This document shows, piece after piece, positions 1-5,068 of a stretch of 5,068 nt of DNA. Made by a program: the position numbers and the translations under genes. The stretch lies in assembly GCA_036278255.1 (NCBI GenBank), contig DASULK010000175.1:1-5068 (forward strand). The letters are read 5' to 3'. This DNA is from DASULK01 sp036278255. Lineage in GTDB: Bacteria > Actinomycetota > Actinomycetes > Mycobacteriales > Micromonosporaceae. The notes below the pieces were generated by a model. That model had not been told where the DNA came from. It ran no database searches and worked only from the letters and a program-made list of their open reading frames with translations. Position 1 is the stretch's first letter. Each line of letters opens with the position of its first letter.

Positions 1-276
1 GGCGAAGATGACTGGCTTGCGGCCGAGCCGGTCGGCCAGCGGGCCACCGCCGAGGGCGCCCACGGCCCCTCCGACGAGGACGGCGCTGACGATGACACCC
101 TGGGTGAGTCCGCTCAGGGCTTGCTGCTCCCCGAGGAAGCCGACCGCGCCTCCGGCCACCCCGGTGTCGTACCCGAATAGTAGGCCGCCGATGGCGGCGA
201 TTGCGATGACGACGTACATGTACAACGTTCGTTGTCGGCTATGAGCCCCGCTGGTGGTTTCCACCTGCACAGACAT
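1..276 (-). CDS. MFS transporter, sugar-porter type, N-terminal part (runs off left edge)
   Basis: Only the first 92 codons are present. The protein is an integral membrane transporter of the major facilitator superfamily, expected to move a sugar or polyol across the cytoplasmic membrane. After a short polar N-terminus, a first membrane helix (about residues 18-36) ends in GGLLFGYDTGVAGG, close to the helix-1 signature of the sugar porter family (glucose, xylose, arabinose and inositol carriers). A second hydrophobic stretch (about 57-80) leads into GGPLADRLGRKP, the MFS loop 2-3 signature with Asp82, Arg83, Gly85 and Arg86. The ATG at 276-274 has a good Shine-Dalgarno site. The gene lies 69 bases downstream of the aldehyde dehydrogenase on the same strand, so the two are probably co-transcribed. 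The substrate cannot be read from this fragment. Family call is firm; the sugar specificity is inference. Confidence 0.88.
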   Translation of the reverse strand, partial: MSVQVETTSGAHSRQRTLYMYVVIAIAAIGGLLFGYDTGVAGGAVGFLGEQQALSGLTQGVIVSAVLVGGAVGALGGGPLADRLGRKPVIFA

Positions 277-283
277 TTGCAGT

Positions 284-288
284 CCTCC
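284..288 (-). promoter_or_regulatory. Ribosome binding site of the MFS transporter
   Basis: On the minus strand this reads GGAGG, followed by seven bases and ATG. It fixes the transporter start at 276 and shows the gene has its own initiation site even if it is co-transcribed with the upstream dehydrogenase. Confidence 0.8.
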
Positions 289-345
289 GTTGTTTCAGAG
301 GTGGTGCCCGCGCTCGCTGGATGCTCGCCGGGCCTTTCCTTGAGG

Positions 346-1815
346 TCAGTTGCTGAACCAGCCCGAGGGCTGCGGCTGGTCGCGGCGCCAGACGTGTTTG
401 ATCTCCTGGTATTCGGCCAGCCCGGTCGGGCCGAGTTCGCGGCCCACGCCGGAGAGCTTGTAGCCGCCCCATTCGGCGCCGGGGACGTAGGGATGGAAGT
501 CGTTGATCCAGACGGTGCCGCAGCGCAGCGCGGCAGCGACCCGTTCGGCGCGTTCGCCGTCACTGGTCCAGACGCCGCCGGCCAGCCCGTACACGGTGTC
601 GTTGGCCAGCCGGACGGCTTCGGCCTCGTCGGTGAATGTCTCCACGGTGAGCACCGGGCCGAAGATCTCGTCGCGTACGACCTGCATCCCGGCGTGGCAT
701 CCGTCCAGGAGCGTCGGCCGGTAGAAGTAGCCGTCCCGCAGCGCCGGGTCCTCGGGCCGGCGGCCGCCGGCCCGCAGGGTCGCGCCTTCGTTGAGGCCGA
801 TCTGCACGTAGCGTTCGGTCCGGTCGCGTTGGGCCGCGGAGATCATCGGGCCGACCTGGCTGCGCTGGTCGAAACCGTCGCCGACCCGGATCGCGTCGAC
901 CCGCGCAGCGAGGTCGGTGACGAAGCGATCGTGTAGCGGGGCTTCGATGAGCAGGCGTGATCCTGCGGAGCAGACCTGCCCGGAGTGGAAGAAGGCGGCG
1001 TTGAGGGCGAAGTCGAGGGCGGCCTCGTAGTCGGCGTCGGCGAAGACGATGTTGGAGTTTTTGCCGCCCAGCTCGAGCGCTACCCGGGCGATCCTTCCGC
1101 TGGCTACCGCCCCGATGTGTCGTCCGGTGGCGACGCCGCCGGTGAACGAGACAAAGTCGACGTCGTCGCTGCGCGCGAGTTCTTCACCCACGACCGGGCC
1201 GGCACCGAGGACGAGGTTCACGACTCCCGCGGGGACGCCGCTGGCCTGAACCAGTCGGACCAGATGAATGGTGGTCATCGGCGTGAGTTCGCTGGGCTTG
1301 ATGACGACGCTGTTCCCTGCGGCCAGGGCCGGCGCGAGCTTCCACGCGATCTGCAGCAGGGGGTAGTTCCACGGCGTGATCAGTGCGCAGACGCCGACCG
1401 GTTCGCGACGTACCTCGCTGTGCACGCCTTCCGGTGCCGAGGCAACCGTACGCGTCGACGGGATCGCCACCAGTTCGGCGAAATAGCGGAAGCAGGCGGC
1501 CACATCTTGGACGTCGGTGCGGCTTTCGGAGAGCGTCTTGCCGGTGTCGACGGTCTCGGCGTGCGCCAACTGGTCGGCATCGTGTTCGATCAGTTCGGCG
1601 ATCCGGAGCAGGACACGGGCGCGCTCGTGGGGGCTGCGACCGCTCCACCGGTGGTCCTGGAAAGCGGCACGCGCCGCGGCTACCGCTGCCCGTGCCTCTT
1701 GTGGCCCCGCTTCGGAGACCTGTGCAAATTCGCGGCCGGTCGCCGGGTTGATGAGGCCTCGTACGCCACCATCGGCGGCGGGGCGCCATGCCCCGTCGAT
1801 GAATAGCTCGCCCAT
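346..1815 (-). CDS. NAD(P)-dependent aldehyde dehydrogenase, betaine-aldehyde (GbsA/BetB) type
   Basis: A full-length 489-residue cytosolic aldehyde dehydrogenase, oxidising an aldehyde to its acid with NAD(P)+. All family landmarks are present: ITPWNYP with the oxyanion Asn150; IKPSE with Lys173 and Glu176, the latter usual in NAD-preferring enzymes; FTGG; LELGGKN with general base Glu248; GQVCSAGSR with catalytic Cys282; and EIFGPV (383-388). The C-terminal part (WINDFHPY, AEWGGYK, SGVGREL, EIKHVW) resembles the GbsA/betaine-aldehyde branch, but substrates inside this branch vary widely. I chose the ATG at 1815 because MGELFIDGAW fits the usual N-terminus and GGAGG lies three bases upstream. 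A longer in-frame TTG at 1842 would add nine residues but has no clear ribosome site. The gene diverges from the cupin gene and precedes a sugar-porter gene, so a sugar- or polyol-derived aldehyde is at least as likely as betaine aldehyde. Confidence 0.93.
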   Translation of the reverse strand: MGELFIDGAWRPAADGGVRGLINPATGREFAQVSEAGPQEARAAVAAARAAFQDHRWSGRSPHERARVLLRIAELIEHDADQLAHAETVDTGKTLSESRTDVQDVAACFRYFAELVAIPSTRTVASAPEGVHSEVRREPVGVCALITPWNYPLLQIAWKLAPALAAGNSVVIKPSELTPMTTIHLVRLVQASGVPAGVVNLVLGAGPVVGEELARSDDVDFVSFTGGVATGRHIGAVASGRIARVALELGGKNSNIVFADADYEAALDFALNAAFFHSGQVCSAGSRLLIEAPLHDRFVTDLAARVDAIRVGDGFDQRSQVGPMISAAQRDRTERYVQIGLNEGATLRAGGRRPEDPALRDGYFYRPTLLDGCHAGMQVVRDEIFGPVLTVETFTDEAEAVRLANDTVYGLAGGVWTSDGERAERVAAALRCGTVWINDFHPYVPGAEWGGYKLSGVGRELGPTGLAEYQEIKHVWRRDQPQPSGWFSN

Positions 1816-1818
1816 GTC

Positions 1819-1823
1819 CCTCC
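1819..1823 (-). promoter_or_regulatory. Ribosome binding site of the aldehyde dehydrogenase
   Basis: GGAGG on the minus strand, only three bases from the ATG at 1815. The spacing is short but the match is strong, and it supports the ATG over the upstream TTG at 1842. Confidence 0.6.
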
Positions 1824-1857
1824 GTTTCGTCGCCTGGACCAACTTTATCGAGAGCCG

Positions 1858-1896
1858 ACCAGTTGGACCACGGCTTCAATGTTAGCCACAACTGGT
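1858..1896. promoter_or_regulatory. Inverted repeat, candidate operator between the divergent genes
   Basis: ACCAGTTG at 1858-1865 is exactly reverse-complemented by CAACTGGT at 1889-1896. The arms are 31 bp apart centre to centre, about three helical turns. The right arm touches the TTGACA box at 1896-1901. A further half-site, CCAACT, lies at 1839-1844, and TGGACCA occurs directly repeated at 1835-1841 and 1864-1870. The placement in a divergent promoter region suggests a regulator-binding site serving one or both arms. No regulator gene is in the window, so its identity is unknown. Confidence 0.45.
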
Positions 1897-1923
1897 TGAC
1901 ATTCGTGATTTGCGAGGTAGCGT
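1896..1923 (+). promoter_or_regulatory. Predicted promoter of the cupin-kinase operon
   Basis: A perfect TTGACA -35 box (1896-1901) is followed after 16 bases by TAGCGT (1918-1923), an acceptable actinobacterial TANNNT -10 box. This matches a vegetative-type (HrdB/SigA) promoter. Transcription would start near 1930, giving a 5' leader of about 70 bases before the GTG at 2000. I found no equally convincing promoter for the divergent dehydrogenase gene. Confidence 0.55.
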
Positions 1924-1986
1924 CCGATGGGCGGCATCTTGAAGCTCGCGGCCTGACTGGCGCCTTCGGTGCCCGTTTTGCGATAG

Positions 1987-1993
1987 AAAGGGA
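1987..1993 (+). promoter_or_regulatory. Ribosome binding site of the cupin gene
   Basis: AAAGGGA six bases before the GTG at 2000 supports that start. An ATG at 1993 is in another frame and stops after four codons. Confidence 0.65.
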
Positions 1994-1999
1994 TGATCT

Positions 2000-2872
2000 G
2001 TGACTGACCGCCCTCGCCGCCCTACCCCGCGGCCCACGTTCGATCAAGCCACCGTTATCCGTGCCGCCGACGCCCACCATCACCTCTGGGGCGATCCCGA
2101 CGGCTCGGGCTACGTCAGCGACCGCGTCTACGTGTCGTCATCTGACTTGCACGTTCTGCAGTTCATGCTGCCGCCAGGCGGCCGCTACCTGCACTCCGCG
2201 GCAAACCCGACGGTCTTCGCAGCAGATGTGGCCTATGTCGTCCTCTCCGGCCAACTGATCCTCGTCGATCCCGAGCACGGCGAGGTGCGGCCGCTACGCG
2301 CCGGCGACATCGGTTTCTTCCGCCGGGACACCTGGAACCACGCGTTCAACCCCGGCACCGAGCCGGTCAAGGTGCTCGAGTTCTTCGCCCCACCGCCCTC
2401 GCGAGGCACCGCGTCGCCCTACGCCCGCTCGCAGCCGCTGCTGCAGACCGTGCGGTACCGCGACGACCGGTGGGACCGGCGCTGGCCCGCGGCGCGCGCC
2501 GAGCGTGAAGCCGCCGCCCGCATCCAGGCCGTGCAGGCCGGGGACTACCTGTACGCGCTGCCCGATTCCACGGGTGGGCACCTGGCGGGTACGGCGATCG
2601 ACACGGAATACCTCACGGTCATACGGGGGCACCTCAGCGCCGCCCACCAGGGCGCCGAGCACGTGACCGCCGACGAGAGTCTGCTCTACGTCACCAGCGG
2701 AACCCTGCACGTACACCTGCCCGAGGCCGAAGGCAAAGCATGGCACCGGCTCACCGCCGACGATGCCGTGTACCTACCCGTGGGAACGCGATACCAGCTC
2801 ATCGACCTCGATGGAAGCGCACCGACCTACTGGCTGGGCTCCGGCCGGGTGCCCGAGGGATGGACGCCTTGA
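2000..2872 (+). CDS. Two-domain cupin (bicupin) protein of unknown reaction
   Basis: A 290-residue soluble protein with two cupin beta-barrels, at about residues 50-130 and 205-285, joined by an Arg/Ala-rich linker (about 155-180). No signal peptide is visible. Each barrel has a conserved strand-turn (VLSGQL near 84, VTSGTL near 234). Barrel 1 has His65 and a second-motif-like TWNHAFNPG (His114, Asn117), but lacks the HxH pair expected in the first cupin motif. Barrel 2 has His216, Glu219, His221 and Glu226, but its second motif is PVGTRYQ, with Tyr265 where a metal-binding His is usual. Bicupins include quercetinase-like dioxygenases, sugar isomerases, decarboxylases and non-catalytic sugar binders; I cannot choose among them from sequence. 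The gene overlaps the ROK kinase, so a sugar-related role (isomerase or epimerase feeding the kinase) is the best inference. It starts with GTG and is the first gene after the predicted promoter. Confidence 0.85.
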   Translation: MTDRPRRPTPRPTFDQATVIRAADAHHHLWGDPDGSGYVSDRVYVSSSDLHVLQFMLPPGGRYLHSAANPTVFAADVAYVVLSGQLILVDPEHGEVRPLRAGDIGFFRRDTWNHAFNPGTEPVKVLEFFAPPPSRGTASPYARSQPLLQTVRYRDDRWDRRWPAARAEREAAARIQAVQAGDYLYALPDSTGGHLAGTAIDTEYLTVIRGHLSAAHQGAEHVTADESLLYVTSGTLHVHLPEAEGKAWHRLTADDAVYLPVGTRYQLIDLDGSAPTYWLGSGRVPEGWTP

Positions 2873-3807
2873 GTGGCATAGGCGCCTTCACCGACAGCGA
2901 CGTCGTCATCGGTCTCGACGTAGGCGGCACGAAAATCGCCGGCGGGCTGGTGGACGGGGCCGGGCGGGTCCGCGACCGCATGCTCCGCCCCACCCGACGC
3001 GACAACCCCGACGACACCGTCCGGGAGCTCGTCGGCGAGCTGCTGGCCCGCGCCCGCGAGCGCAGCTGGCGGGTACGCGCCGTCGGTGCCGGCTATCCCG
3101 AATACGTTTCGCCCGACGGCCTACTGACCAGCACCGAAGTGCTGTCCTGGTCACAGCAGCCCGCCGACCTGCTCCGCGAACTGTGCCCCACCGTCCCGAT
3201 TGTCGTCGAATCAGACGTACGGGCCGGAGCCACCGCCGAGGCGACGTGGGGGGCCGCACGGCAGTTGCCCTCCTTCTTTTATGTGTCGCTCGGCACCGGC
3301 CTGTCCTGCGCGCTCGTTCTGAGCGGCCGGGCCATGCCGGGCACGCGAGGGGAAGCGCTTGCCCTTGGCGAATGCGAAGTGCCGAACCGACCCCTGTCGG
3401 CGTTTCCGAACGCTCTGGCCGAGGCCACGCGAGGCAACCTCGAGGCGTTCGTGTCCGGGGACGGCATCGCCCGGCGGTACACCGAACGCACCGGGCGCCA
3501 GGTAGACGAGGCAGCACCGGTTGTCTCCGCCAGCGAAACCGACCCCGTGGCGCGGGAGATTCTCACCACCGCCGGGATCGCGCTCGGCACGGTGCTGGGC
3601 AGCATGGTCGCCGTGCTCGACCCGGCGGCCGTCGTCCTCGGCGGCGGGCTCGGCTGCGCGGACGGCCTGTTGAGCGACACCATCGGCGAGACATTCGCCC
3701 GCACCACGTCGCGGCGGCCCAACGGGCCGCCGCTACTGCGGGCCGCAGGGCGCGACGACGCCGGCCTCCTGGGTGCCGCAGCGCTCGCTGCCGCCACCGC
3801 ACGGTAA
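2860..3807 (+). CDS. ROK-family sugar kinase (glucokinase-like) lacking the zinc motif
   Basis: A 315-residue protein with no N-terminal helix-turn-helix, so a kinase rather than a ROK repressor. It would transfer phosphate from ATP to a sugar or sugar-like alcohol in the cytoplasm. Visible motifs are the ATP loop GLDVGGTKIAGG (18-29), catalytic Asp119 in VESDVRAG, the second phosphate motif SLGTG (143-147), Gly164-Glu165, GNLEAFVSG (192-200) and the adenosine motif VVLGGGLG (258-265). The usual GExGH His is replaced (GEALALG) and the CxCGxxGC zinc ligands are absent, so it belongs to a divergent, zinc-free type. The ATG at 2860 overlaps the cupin by 13 bases, but its GAGGG abuts the start. 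A TTG at 2869, ten bases beyond GAGG and with a four-base TTGA stop-start overlap, is a serious alternative (312 residues). Related glucokinase-like enzymes, such as the cyclitol kinases of acarbose and validamycin pathways, show that the substrate need not be glucose. Confidence 0.88.
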   Translation: MDALSGIGAFTDSDVVIGLDVGGTKIAGGLVDGAGRVRDRMLRPTRRDNPDDTVRELVGELLARARERSWRVRAVGAGYPEYVSPDGLLTSTEVLSWSQQPADLLRELCPTVPIVVESDVRAGATAEATWGAARQLPSFFYVSLGTGLSCALVLSGRAMPGTRGEALALGECEVPNRPLSAFPNALAEATRGNLEAFVSGDGIARRYTERTGRQVDEAAPVVSASETDPVAREILTTAGIALGTVLGSMVAVLDPAAVVLGGGLGCADGLLSDTIGETFARTTSRRPNGPPLLRAAGRDDAGLLGAAALAAATAR

Positions 3808-3876
3808 CCACCGAATGCATCGGCGAATGTGGCTTATTCCGGGGGTACGGTCCCGACGGTACGGGTTATCGTGACC

Positions 3877-3893
3877 GCGACCGAGCCGGTCGC
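3877..3893 (+). terminator. Short GC hairpin, possible weak terminator or attenuator
   Basis: GCGACCG (3877-3883) and CGGTCGC (3887-3893) form a perfect 7-bp stem around a three-base loop, 70 bases after the kinase stop codon. There is no T-tract, so it is not a classical intrinsic terminator. In DNA this GC-rich, short stems also arise by chance. Confidence 0.3.
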
Positions 3894-3935
3894 CACGGCC
3901 GGGGCGAGCGGCACCGCCGGCAACGCAGCGGGTAC

Positions 3936-3941
3936 GAGGAG
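3936..3941 (+). promoter_or_regulatory. Ribosome binding site that sets the TTG start of the glycosyltransferase
   Basis: GAGGAG lies five bases before the TTG at 3947, an optimal spacing. No competing ATG or GTG has a comparable site, so the rare TTG start is well supported. Confidence 0.7.
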
Positions 3942-3946
3942 AGGGC

Positions 3947-4804
3947 TTGCGGACCGACGACCAGCGCCGCGTGGCGGGCGAAGCGTCGGAGGCCCGGCCG
4001 GTCGACCTCGGCAAACGTAACGTGCTCGGCGTGCTCGTTGACGCCCTCGACTACGACGCCGCCACCGCGAAGGTGCTGGCTGCGGCCCGCGAACGACGTC
4101 CGTTCGCCCTGACGGCCCTCGCGGTGCACGGCGTGATCACCGGGGTGCACGATCCGGTACAGAGGGCGCGGCTCAACACCCTCGATGTGGTGACCCCGGA
4201 CGGGCAACCGGTGCGCTGGGGATTGAACCTGCTGCACGGCACAAAGCTGCGCGACTGGGTCAGCGGACCGGAACTCGCCCTGCGGGTCCTCGCCCGGATG
4301 GCCGACGAGAACCTACCTGTCTACCTGTACGGGTCGACGCCGGAGACGCTCGACCGGCTGACCGAAGCACTGCGGCGGCGTTTCCCGGCGCTGCGGATCG
4401 CCGGCGCCGAAGCGTCGAAGTTCCGCACCTCCCGCCCCGGCGAGCCCGACGGCATCGCCGAGCAGATCACGCGGTCGGGTGCCCGGCTGGTCCTCGTCGG
4501 GCTGGGCTGCCCGCGCCAGGAGGCCTTCGTTTCCGGGATGCGGCCGCTGCTGAAGATGCCGCTGATGGCGGTGGGGGCGGCGTTCGACTACCACGCCGGC
4601 CGGCTGCGGCCGGCCCCGGCGTGGATGCAGCGGCGCGGCTTCGCATGGTTGTGGCGTCTCATCGTGGAACCGAGACGGCTCTGGCGGCGCTACCTCATCG
4701 GCAACACCCGGTACGTGTTTCTGCTGTCCGGGCAGAAGCTGCGGCTATGGCGCCCCAAGCCCACACTGACAATGCCGGAGCGGCAGAAAACCATTCCGGT
4801 GTAA
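3947..4804 (+). CDS. WecG/TagA/CpsF-family glycosyltransferase
   Basis: A 285-residue enzyme of the WecG/TagA/CpsF family (GT26), which acts at the inner face of the membrane and typically transfers N-acetylmannosamine, its uronic acid or a related sugar onto a polyprenyl-diphosphate-linked acceptor during teichoic acid, enterobacterial common antigen or capsule assembly. Visible landmarks are TALAVHGVITG (56-66), PDGQPVRWGLNLLHG (84-98) with the family's catalytic Asp85, VSGPEL (105-110), VYLYGSTPE (125-133), LVLVGLGCPRQE (181-192) with Gln191, and VGAAFDYHAG (209-218). The Arg/Trp-rich C-terminal segment (about 229-260, EPRRLWRRYL) matches the membrane-contacting appendage of this family. 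The AVHG form near residue 60 differs from the Asn-containing motif of TagA and seems to mark a common actinobacterial subgroup. Translation starts at TTG with a strong GAGGAG and ends in tandem in-frame TAA TGA stops. The next gene on this strand is an asparagine-synthetase-like amidotransferase, suggesting a surface-polysaccharide locus. The exact sugar is unknown. Confidence 0.92.
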   Translation: MRTDDQRRVAGEASEARPVDLGKRNVLGVLVDALDYDAATAKVLAAARERRPFALTALAVHGVITGVHDPVQRARLNTLDVVTPDGQPVRWGLNLLHGTKLRDWVSGPELALRVLARMADENLPVYLYGSTPETLDRLTEALRRRFPALRIAGAEASKFRTSRPGEPDGIAEQITRSGARLVLVGLGCPRQEAFVSGMRPLLKMPLMAVGAAFDYHAGRLRPAPAWMQRRGFAWLWRLIVEPRRLWRRYLIGNTRYVFLLSGQKLRLWRPKPTLTMPERQKTIPV

Positions 4805-5021
4805 TGAGCCAGGACGTCGTAGGAGATCCTTCCTGCCCCGTCCAGAGCCACTCGTCCCGTCTCCGCCCTGCTGCGTAAAGCCACGCCTCGCAAGACCCCT
4901 ATTCGACGCCGGATCGTGGCGACTACCCCTCGACGAGTCACGGGGCGTGACAGGCTGAAGACAACCGGGCAGGGCGCAACCAGCCGGGCAATCGGGGCGA
5001 CGGGCAAGTGAGCGAGGACGC
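4805..5021 (+). other. Intergenic region upstream of the amidotransferase
   Basis: 217 bases with no supported gene; the frames crossing it on both strands give Arg/Ser/Pro-rich nonsense. It holds a perfect palindrome at 4937-4951 (listed separately). A TATTCG at 4900-4905 could be a -10 box but has no matching -35. Its length suggests that the amidotransferase gene has its own promoter here, though I cannot place it. Confidence 0.45.
4937..4951. repeat. Perfect inverted repeat GTCACG-GGG-CGTGAC
   Basis: Two 6-base arms (4937-4942 and 4946-4951) flank a GGG centre, ending 70 bases before the amidotransferase start. It could be a small operator or a 5'-leader hairpin. With only 6-bp arms, chance is a real alternative. 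Confidence 0.4.
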
Positions 5022-5068
5022 ATGTGCGGCATCTCGGGAATGGTGTACGGCAGCGACGCCGCTCCGGT
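5022..5068 (+). CDS. Glutamine-dependent asparagine-synthetase-like amidotransferase, N-terminus (runs off right edge)
   Basis: Only 15 codons and two further bases are visible, reading MCGISGMVYGSDAAP. MCGISG is the signature start of class II glutamine amidotransferases of the asparagine synthetase (AsnB) type. Removal of Met exposes the Cys that attacks glutamine to release ammonia. This Cys must be residue 2, which fixes the ATG at 5022; GAGGA lies three bases upstream. The rest of the protein, including the ATP-dependent synthetase domain, is outside the window, so another class II amidotransferase such as GlmS or PurF cannot be fully excluded. Next to a WecG-family gene, a role in amidating a sugar acid or other precursor of a surface glycan is more likely than housekeeping asparagine synthesis, but this is inference from context. 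Confidence 0.75.
   Translation, partial: MCGISGMVYGSDAAP

Larger units (their letters stand above)
3808..3946 (+). other. Intergenic gap between kinase and glycosyltransferase
   Basis: 139 bases with no supported gene. It contains a direct repeat GGTACGG (3844-3850 and 3858-3864) and a perfect short hairpin (listed separately), then the glycosyltransferase ribosome site. I see no convincing -35/-10 pair. The gap is long for a tightly coupled operon, so it may mark a transcript boundary between the cupin-kinase pair and the polysaccharide-type genes. Confidence 0.5.

Noticed and set aside
306..333. Imperfect GC hairpin between the dehydrogenase and the transporter, considered as a terminator
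   Set aside because: Only five continuous base pairs before a bulge and no T-tract on the minus-strand transcript; it does not separate the two genes convincingly.
985..1806. Long plus-strand open frames antisense to the aldehyde dehydrogenase (also 232-936)
   Set aside because: They mirror a gene whose complete catalytic motif set is on the minus strand. Antisense open frames are common in GC-rich genomes, and these have no recognisable domain.
1927..1956. Nine-codon ATG open frame (MGGILKLAA) close to the predicted transcription start, possibly a leaderless leader peptide
   Set aside because: Too short to judge, with no ribosome site and no codon pattern suggesting attenuation.
1184..2083. 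A 299-codon minus-strand open frame crossing the divergent promoter
   Set aside because: It overlaps the dehydrogenase in a different frame, is Arg/Pro-rich, and runs through the promoter and the cupin start.
2740..2859. N-terminal extension of the kinase to the ATG at 2740
   Set aside because: It would overlap the cupin by 133 bases and add 40 Arg-rich residues ahead of a complete ROK domain; later starts at 2860 or 2869 are more plausible.
3829..4020. Small GTG open frame in the kinase-glycosyltransferase gap
   Set aside because: Its first part has fairly coding-like third positions, but it has no ribosome site, overlaps the glycosyltransferase start, and degenerates to Arg/Gly/Pro-rich sequence.
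2763..4112. A 449-codon open frame on the plus strand across the kinase
   Set aside because: It is extremely Arg-rich and low in hydrophobic residues, as expected from a shifted frame of GC-rich coding DNA, and it overlaps two genes with clear family motifs.
1..5068. tRNA or rRNA genes, CRISPR repeats, insertion-sequence ends, attachment sites
   Set aside because: I found no cloverleaf-like sequence, regularly spaced repeats, transposase motifs or long terminal inverted repeats anywhere in the window.

Overview
The window is very GC-rich, its codons usually end in G or C, and it uses GTG and TTG starts with GGAGG-type ribosome sites. This points to a high-GC actinomycete (Streptomyces, Pseudonocardiales or Micromonosporaceae-like); the genus cannot be read from the sequence. 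There are six protein genes, two of them cut by the window edges. I see no RNA gene, mobile element or CRISPR array.

Layout. A divergent intergenic region (1816-1999) splits the window. Leftward (minus strand) run a GbsA/betaine-aldehyde-type aldehyde dehydrogenase (346-1815) and, 69 bases downstream, the start of an MFS sugar-porter-type transporter (276 to the left edge). Rightward run a two-domain cupin protein (2000-2872), an overlapping ROK-family sugar kinase (2860-3807), a 139-base gap, a WecG/TagA/CpsF glycosyltransferase (3947-4804), a 217-base gap, and the first 15 codons of a glutamine-dependent asparagine-synthetase-like amidotransferase (5022 to the right edge).

How the genes may work together (inference). 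The left and centre read as a sugar or sugar-derivative module: uptake (MFS), phosphorylation (ROK kinase), aldehyde-to-acid oxidation (ALDH), and a cupin whose reaction cannot be assigned. The cupin and kinase overlap and are probably translationally coupled. The divergent promoter region has a perfect TTGACA -35 box beside an 8-bp inverted repeat, so the two arms may share a regulator encoded outside the window. The right side looks like the edge of a cell-surface polysaccharide or glycoconjugate locus: WecG-family enzymes transfer N-acetylmannosamine-type sugars to lipid-linked acceptors, and AsnB-like enzymes in such loci can amidate sugar acids. Whether the halves form one pathway or two adjacent loci cannot be decided here.

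Most unusual points: the kinase has lost the ROK zinc-binding His/Cys motif but keeps its catalytic Asp and ATP motifs, and both cupin domains have incomplete classical metal-ligand sets.
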